This document shows positions 59,860-64,000 of a DNA stretch of 64,000 bases, piece after piece. Numbering within the stretch: the stretch's first letter is position 1; the number at the start of each line of letters is the position of its first letter. The position numbers and the translations under genes were made by a program. This DNA comes from CAITNM01 sp021298215 (GTDB lineage: Bacteria > Pseudomonadota > Alphaproteobacteria > Paracaedibacterales > CAITNM01), in the NCBI GenBank assembly GCA_046309815.1, contig JBKCOJ010000007.1, positions 62,001 through 126,000 on the forward strand, in the 5' to 3' direction. The notes beneath the pieces were generated by a model. It was given only the letters and a program-made list of their open reading frames with translations. It did not search any database and was not told where the DNA came from.

Positions 59860-60864
59860 ATGAAAACTTGCATCGCTATTGATGCCATGGGGGGCGATAA
59901 AGCCCCTAAAATCGTTTTTGAGGGCCTAGAGCTTTTCATCAAAAACCATCCTAATGTTGATATTGAATTTTTAGCTTTTGGTCAGGAATCTGTGATGACT
60001 TCGTTCATGACGCCTGAACTTAGTAAACATGTTAGATTACACCACGCAGAAGAAGTCATTACTGGGCAATTAAAACCTGCATTAGCTGTGCGTATGGGGC
60101 GTCGCCCCAGTATGGGAATGGCTATTGATGCGGTGAATCAAGGTATTGCGCATGCGGTCGTTTCGGCTGGCAATACCGGCGCTTTCATGGCGCTTTCTAA
60201 AATTATTCTTAAAACTTTCGACGGTATCGACCGTCCTGCGATCCCTGCCCTTATTCCAAGCGATAAAGGCTGCACCTTGGTGCTTGATTTAGGAGCGAAT
60301 ATTGAATGTAGCGCTGAAAATTTGGTGCAGTTCGCGGTGATGGGTTCTGCGTACATGCGCAAATTGATGAATATTGAAAATCCAAGCGTTGGCATTTTAA
60401 ACGTGGGTAGTGAAGATTTAAAAGGCAACCAAATTGTCCAAGCAGCTGCACATTTCTTGCGTGACCATCCGCTGGTAAATTTTCACGGGTTTGTAGAAGG
60501 CGATGACATTGCGAAAGCCACTGTTGATGTAGTAGTGACTGATGGATTTACAGGCAATATCGTGCTTAAAGCGATTGAAGGAACCGTGCGACTTTTTGCG
60601 AAACAATTAAAGAAGAGTTTAAGTGGAACGGTTCTAGGTAAAATTGGCGCGCTGATGGCAAAACCATCGTTGGCTGATTTCAAGCGATTCATTGATCCGC
60701 GCCTTTACAATGGCGCTATGTTTCTGGGATTACGTAGCATCGTGATTAAAAGTCACGGCGGCACTGATGGGGTTGGCTTTGCGAATGCCGTGCAAGTTGC
60801 CGATGAAATGGTACGTCGTAATGTTATCCCTGATTTACAAGCTGGACTTGAGGGTATTCAATAG
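59860..60864 (+). CDS. plsX: Phosphate acyltransferase PlsX
   Basis: The 334-residue enzyme makes acyl-phosphate from acyl-ACP for phosphatidic acid synthesis. Motifs are IAIDAMGGDKAPKIVFEGL at the N-terminus, VVSAGNTGAFMALSKIIL, LVLDLGANIECSAENLVQFA, DVVVTDGFTGNIVLKAIEG and SHGGTDGVGFANAV at the C-terminus. Its stop codon overlaps the GTG start of fabH (TAGTG). Confidence 0.96.
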   Translation: MKTCIAIDAMGGDKAPKIVFEGLELFIKNHPNVDIEFLAFGQESVMTSFMTPELSKHVRLHHAEEVITGQLKPALAVRMGRRPSMGMAIDAVNQGIAHAVVSAGNTGAFMALSKIILKTFDGIDRPAIPALIPSDKGCTLVLDLGANIECSAENLVQFAVMGSAYMRKLMNIENPSVGILNVGSEDLKGNQIVQAAAHFLRDHPLVNFHGFVEGDDIAKATVDVVVTDGFTGNIVLKAIEGTVRLFAKQLKKSLSGTVLGKIGALMAKPSLADFKRFIDPRLYNGAMFLGLRSIVIKSHGGTDGVGFANAVQVADEMVRRNVIPDLQAGLEGIQ

Positions 60865-61835
60865 TGCGGCGCAGCGTTGTTCGTGGAGTTGGTGGATACT
60901 TACCGCCGAAGCGCGTCACCAATGCTGATTTAGCAAAAAGCATGGATACAACCGACGAATGGATCGTTGAACGCACCGGCATGAAACAGCGCCACTTACT
61001 GGCAGAAGGACAAAATACCTCTGACTTAGCCGCAGAAGCTGCCAACATCGCCTTAAAAAATGCAAATATAACTGCTGATGATATTGATTTAATTGTGGTG
61101 GCAACAGCAACACCTGATCATCCCTTTCCAGCAACTGCAGCCCGCGTGCAAGCAAAAATTGGGGCTAAAAAAGCCTTCGCTTTTGATGTGAATGCGGTAT
61201 GCTCTGGCTTTGTGTATGCCTTATCGGTAGCGGATCAATTTTTAAAAACAGGCCAAGCAACGCGTGCCCTCGTGATAGGGGCAGATGCCATGTCGAAAAT
61301 TGTTGACTGGAATGACCGGGGAACGGCTGTATTATTTGGTGATGGCGCCGGCGCCTTGGTGCTGGAAGGCGTTGATGCGACGCATCCTGATTTTGAGCGC
61401 GGTGTGCATTCGACGCATTTATTTTCGGATGGCTGCCATTATGATTTGTTGTATGTGGATACCATCGCTGCCAGTGCAAAGCAGCCTGGGCATGTACGCA
61501 TGCAAGGTCGTGAGATTTTTAAGTCTGCGATTAAGCTGATTGGTGAAGCGGTTGAAAAAGTTTTAGCGCATAATGCGATAACGATTGAAGACATCGATTG
61601 GTTTGTACCGCATCAGGCGAACCTTCGCATTATTGAAGGCATCAGCACGCATTTTAATATCCCGATGGAAAAAATGGTGGTAACCGTTGATCAGCATTCG
61701 AACACATCGGCGGCGACGATTCCACTGGCGTTGTGGGAAGCAGCGCGCGATGGGCGCATTCAGCCAGGACACCGCGTGGTTTTAGAGGCCATGGGTGGCG
61801 GGCTAACGTGGGGCTCGGCGTTGGTGGTGTGGTAA
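60864..61835 (+). CDS. fabH: 3-oxoacyl-ACP synthase III (FabH)
   Basis: The 323-residue condensing enzyme starts fatty acid synthesis from acetyl-CoA and malonyl-ACP. The catalytic Cys is in FDVNAVCSGFVYALSVADQ, His/Asn in DWFVPHQANLRII and DQHSNTSAATIPLAL, and GGGLTWGSALVVW ends the protein. It starts at GTG within the plsX stop. In many alphaproteobacteria ihfA and a MerR gene follow; here a palindromic repeat and a toxin–antitoxin pair do. A diverged copy of its last 50 bp is at 62607. Confidence 0.96.
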   Translation: MRRSVVRGVGGYLPPKRVTNADLAKSMDTTDEWIVERTGMKQRHLLAEGQNTSDLAAEAANIALKNANITADDIDLIVVATATPDHPFPATAARVQAKIGAKKAFAFDVNAVCSGFVYALSVADQFLKTGQATRALVIGADAMSKIVDWNDRGTAVLFGDGAGALVLEGVDATHPDFERGVHSTHLFSDGCHYDLLYVDTIAASAKQPGHVRMQGREIFKSAIKLIGEAVEKVLAHNAITIEDIDWFVPHQANLRIIEGISTHFNIPMEKMVVTVDQHSNTSAATIPLALWEAARDGRIQPGHRVVLEAMGGGLTWGSALVVW

Positions 61836-61842
61836 GTTAGAT

Positions 61843-61882
61843 TGCCGCGCCCACGATGTGGGATCGCAATGACGAGAACCGT
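61843..61882. repeat. GATTGC…GCAATGACG palindromic repeat
   Basis: GATTGCCGCGCCCACGATGTGGGATCGCAATGACGAGAA lies eight bases past the fabH stop. It belongs to the same type as the 42808 copy. A related, diverged version is duplicated at 62664. Confidence 0.75.
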
Positions 61883-61906
61883 TCAGATTTATAATAGAAA
61901 AACTAT

Positions 61907-62257
61907 TTAGCTTAAGCTTAGAACCAGTTTTAATGTCTTATCAATTTCTTTAATTTCCTCAATTGAGATATTCCCAAGCTTATTTCCTAATCGTGAAACA
62001 TCGACTGTTCTAATCTGGTCAAACATTGCTTTGGCTAAATTGCCCTCAATCCGCACAATTGTTTCAAAAGGATACACTTTTTTGGTGTTAGAAGTTAGAG
62101 GAGCGATAATTAGCCTCTTCCCAGCTTTGTTTTGAGCATCATTTGAAATAATAATGGCGGGTCGCGTTTTTTTGATTTCTGTACCAATTGCCGGATCTAG
62201 CTCAACCCAAACAACATCCCCTCTTTTCAGGACTTTTTGATTTCCCTGCTCTGTCAT
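61907..62257 (-). CDS. MazF/PemK-type endoribonuclease toxin
   Basis: The 116-residue toxin of the MazF family shows KRGDVVWVELDPAIGTEIKK then TRPAIIISND, LIIAPLTSNTKKVYPFETIV (loop with catalytic Arg/Thr region) and FDQIRTVDVSRLG. Family members are sequence-specific mRNA interferases. It overlaps the upstream antitoxin by four bases. A remnant of a second copy of its 3' end lies at 62806. Confidence 0.9.
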   Translation of the reverse strand: MTEQGNQKVLKRGDVVWVELDPAIGTEIKKTRPAIIISNDAQNKAGKRLIIAPLTSNTKKVYPFETIVRIEGNLAKAMFDQIRTVDVSRLGNKLGNISIEEIKEIDKTLKLVLSLS

Positions 62258-62508
62258 TTAGTTTTTTCTTTTTTTAAAGAATTTTCCATGGGCCATGGTT
62301 CAGCATTGAGCGAATGCCACTCTTCAATTTCTGCTTCTCGGTCTACGTCTTGATTGGCTTCTAAGTATGACTGATAAAGTTCGTTTAGATTTTCGTCTAA
62401 TTTCACAACAACCGCTTCATTCACAAATTTAGAAATCTTGCGAGGAGGAACTGCATGAATAAGACGAGCATACAAATCATCAGGAAGGGTGATGCTTAAC
62501 GTACGCAT
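62254..62508 (-). CDS. Antitoxin of the MazF-type pair, RHH-like N-terminus
   Basis: The 84-residue protein begins MRTLSITLPDDLYARLIHAV, a ribbon-helix-helix-type DNA-binding strand and helix. The acidic C-terminus (NQDVDREAEIEEWHSLNAEP) should wrap the toxin. GGAG lies seven bases before the ATG. An inverted repeat upstream overlaps the promoter, in line with autoregulation. Confidence 0.85.
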   Translation of the reverse strand: MRTLSITLPDDLYARLIHAVPPRKISKFVNEAVVVKLDENLNELYQSYLEANQDVDREAEIEEWHSLNAEPWPMENSLKKEKTK

Positions 62509-62541
62509 TTGTTTTCTCCATGTTTATAAATACCTTTTAGT

Positions 62542-62570
62542 ATTATACAATATACATTGTTCAATGTACA
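62542..62570 (-). promoter_or_regulatory. Promoter with overlapping operator for the toxin–antitoxin operon
   Basis: On the minus strand TGTACA (62570-62565) and TATAAT (62547-62542) are 17 bases apart, a good sigma70-like pair. Between them lies the perfect inverted repeat TACATTG-TT-CAATGTA (62553-62568), a fitting site for the RHH antitoxin. Confidence 0.6.
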
Positions 62571-62606
62571 TTAAAAAACATATTGAACATGACCATCCCA
62601 TGCTTT

Positions 62607-62672
62607 GAGGGCTATGGGTGGCAGGCTGACGTGGGGCTCAGCGTTGGTGGTGTGGTAGGTTAGATTGCTGCG
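62607..62672 (+). pseudogene. Duplicated 3' end of fabH
   Basis: GCTATGGGTGGCAGGCTGAC followed by GTGGGGCTCAGCGTTGGTGG matches fabH 61791-61849 with a few substitutions, including the codons for the last 15 residues, the stop and the start of the GATTGC repeat. It lies in the 406-bp gap beyond the antitoxin gene. Confidence 0.8.
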
Positions 62673-62745
62673 CTTTCGTTGAAAGCTCGCAATGCCGGAG
62701 AACATTTATGACTGAATACCGCGTTCAAGCCGCGGTACGTCATTC
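62664..62745. repeat. Two palindromic repeats beyond the fabH remnant
   Basis: GATTGCTGCGCTTTCGTTGAAAGCTCGCAATGCCGGAG is followed by CTGAATACCGCGTTCAAGCCGCGGTACGTCATTC. The first is the duplicated partner of the 61843 element. The second is the TACCGCG type found at 32478. Confidence 0.7.
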
Positions 62746-62799
62746 TTTAAAATAGGGATATGCTACCTTTTTAAACTGAAGCACGTCAGCAGCAAGCTT

Positions 62800-62914
62800 A
62801 AGCTAAGCTAAAAGCCAACTTGAATATTTTATCAACTTCTTTAATTTCTTCAATGGAGAGAGGCCCAGGCCCCTTCCCTAATTGTGGAATATCGACCCGC
62901 TCTAATCTGATTAA
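62800..62914 (-). pseudogene. Duplicated 3' end of the mazF-type toxin gene
   Basis: On the minus strand this reads …RVDIPQLGKGPGPLSIEEIK then EVDKIFKLAFSLA. It aligns with the toxin end VDVSRLGNKLGNISIEEIKE then IDKTLKLVLSLS. Only the last 35-40 codons remain. With the fabH remnant it shows that fabH-end–repeat–mazF was once duplicated in tandem. Confidence 0.75.
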
Positions 62915-64000
62915 TTACCCTAGCTTACTTAATTCTTGACGCAATTCAGCTATTTCTCTATTTCCCTTCATTGTGGTGATGTTACCCAATGCCATCTCTG
63001 TCTCAATCTCTGCAATTCTAGTTTCTATTTCCACTTTTCTTGCAGCTTTTTCTTCTCTGGATAATGTTCCGCCACCAGCAACAGAGTCTCTTCTACCTCC
63101 CCCTCCTCCTGGAACTGCAGCAGCCTTTTTAGGATTTGGATCATAAGCTTCGCCTTCATATTTAGGTGGGAATTTATTTAGTGCTGTGCGGGCTGCTTCA
63201 GGGGTTTTTTCCTTCTTATCTCTCCAGCCCTGGTAGAGAGCTTTCTGTGTAGAATTTATTTTCGCCGCATCAATTTCTGCATCGTCAAGATATACTTCTA
63301 CTTTAGCAGCTGCTGCGGTCAGAAGGGGTTTTAGCGCTGGTTTAGCCTTGGGTTCAAGCTCGTCTATTCTCGCTTCTACTTCTTGCAACTTCACAAGGAG
63401 ACGCCCGGCATAACTAGAAGGAATTTCTCTTTTGTCTTCAAATTCATCTTCTTCATCAAGAGCATCACTCAACTCCTTTCGTTGTTTCTTTAGTTGATGA
63501 AGGCTCAATCGAGAAACATCAATTTTTTTAAGATCTATTTTTTCATCGTCTGAATCATCATCACTATTATCATTTTTCATCGCAGTACTTCTCGCGCTCA
63601 TTGCCGAAGCAATCACTGCTTGTAAGCCCCCTCCACTTGACACAACAGCAGGAGAAGCAGATGCAACATTAATAGTAGGCGGAGGAGATGCAACAGTAGC
63701 TTTTGGTTTAAGATCCATCATACGTAGTTTACCAACTCTTGCTTGTGTTGCTGGAGCTGAAGGTGGATTTTCTAAATATCCAAAAAACTCAACTAAGCTA
63801 TTATATCTTTCTGCTTCATCATCATTTCTTACGATAGCGCCTTTAGCTAATTCATTTTCAAGTTCTGTAAGGATGGCAACATCGGCGATGTCGTTTGCTT
63901 TTGTGCTTCTCGCTATTTTCGCTTTATATTCTTGTACTCTTACTAGAAGAGATTTAGGCGCTGGTTTCGCAACCGCAGGAGAAGTTGCAGCTGGTTTTAC
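62915..64000 (-). CDS. Coiled-coil, low-complexity protein (5' end outside window)
   Basis: The frame is open from the window edge to a stop at 62915, giving at least 361 residues; an internal ATG at 63721 is not the true start. Two related segments are visible: SLLVRVQEYKAKIARS with LTELENELAKGAIVRNDDEA upstream, and RLLVKLQEVEARIDEL with IETEMALGNITTMKGNREIA downstream. They are joined by Ala/Pro-rich linkers and a Gly5 stretch. Coiled coil is expected. No signal peptide can be judged. Function unknown. Confidence 0.65.
   Translation of the reverse strand, partial: VKPAATSPAVAKPAPKSLLVRVQEYKAKIARSTKANDIADVAILTELENELAKGAIVRNDDEAERYNSLVEFFGYLENPPSAPATQARVGKLRMMDLKPKATVASPPPTINVASASPAVVSSGGGLQAVIASAMSARSTAMKNDNSDDDSDDEKIDLKKIDVSRLSLHQLKKQRKELSDALDEEDEFEDKREIPSSYAGRLLVKLQEVEARIDELEPKAKPALKPLLTAAAAKVEVYLDDAEIDAAKINSTQKALYQGWRDKKEKTPEAARTALNKFPPKYEGEAYDPNPKKAAAVPGGGGGRRDSVAGGGTLSREEKAARKVEIETRIAEIETEMALGNITTMKGNREIAELRQELSKLG

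Noticed and set aside
1..64000. tRNA genes, rRNA, riboswitches, CRISPR arrays or an origin
   Set aside because: No cloverleaf-like segment with a T-loop (GGTTCGAAT-type) in the intergenic gaps, no regularly spaced repeats and no DnaA-box cluster were seen on reading; a tRNAscan/Infernal run would settle small RNAs.

Overview
The window looks like chromosomal DNA of an obligately intracellular alphaproteobacterium, most likely of the Holosporales / Paracaedibacter–Caedibacter type. This placement is inferred from gene content and order (ddl–ftsQ, dusB, rpmF–plsX–fabH, a trmL–hemF junction), from the biotin importer, and above all from the number of Sec-exported proteins with eukaryote-like domains. 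About 28 of roughly 66 genes begin with a signal-peptide-like segment, and most of these have no recognisable bacterial housekeeping function. No tRNA, rRNA, CRISPR array, prophage or intact insertion sequence was seen.

Layout. 0-7 kb: the start of dnaB, a tandem pair of exported 34-residue-repeat proteins, tyrS and several exported unknowns. 7-14 kb: 5-formyl-THF cyclo-ligase, rpmG, an HtrA-like protease, a small kinase, then rsmD / a Fis-like gene / dusB, an MFS permease and a PAP2 phosphatase. 14-25.7 kb: class II aldolase, ftsQ/ddl cut off from the rest of the division cluster, a glycosyltransferase-like protein, rdgB/ald, a family 5 solute-binding protein, trmL and hemF. 25.7-35 kb: exported unknowns, a UbiH-type hydroxylase, proC with a metal-binding protein gene, a peptide deformylase with two well-placed starts, bioY and an ABC-F ATPase. 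35-59 kb is the accessory part. It holds exported kinase-like proteins (one broken by a palindromic 20-bp insertion), a subtilase, an exported Rpn/PD-(D/E)XK protein, an exported HD (SpoT/MESH1-type) hydrolase, an exported Myb/SANT protein with NLS-like basic clusters, two ankyrin-like proteins and a frameshifted nitrilase-like protein. D-lactate dehydrogenase, class I aldolase, a C26 peptidase, a pseudouridine synthase and pepF lie among them. 59-64 kb: rpmF–plsX–fabH, a MazF-type toxin/antitoxin pair and the 3' part of a coiled-coil protein.

Two genome-scale patterns stand out. First, short GC-rich palindromic repeats (CTGGATCCCG…CGGGA, TACCGCG…CGCGGTA, GATTGC…GCAATGACG) sit just past gene ends throughout. 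Second, three loci carry decayed tandem duplications that leave a copy of the 3' end of a housekeeping or accessory gene: trmL before hemF, the HD gene before a dead paralogue, and fabH plus mazF beyond the toxin module. Together with an in-frame amber stop and two frameshifted genes, this suggests a decaying genome that keeps turning over a host-directed secretome. The most notable candidates for a new host-interaction system are the exported Myb/SANT protein, the exported HD hydrolase and the exported Rpn protein, all between 42.9 and 54.7 kb.
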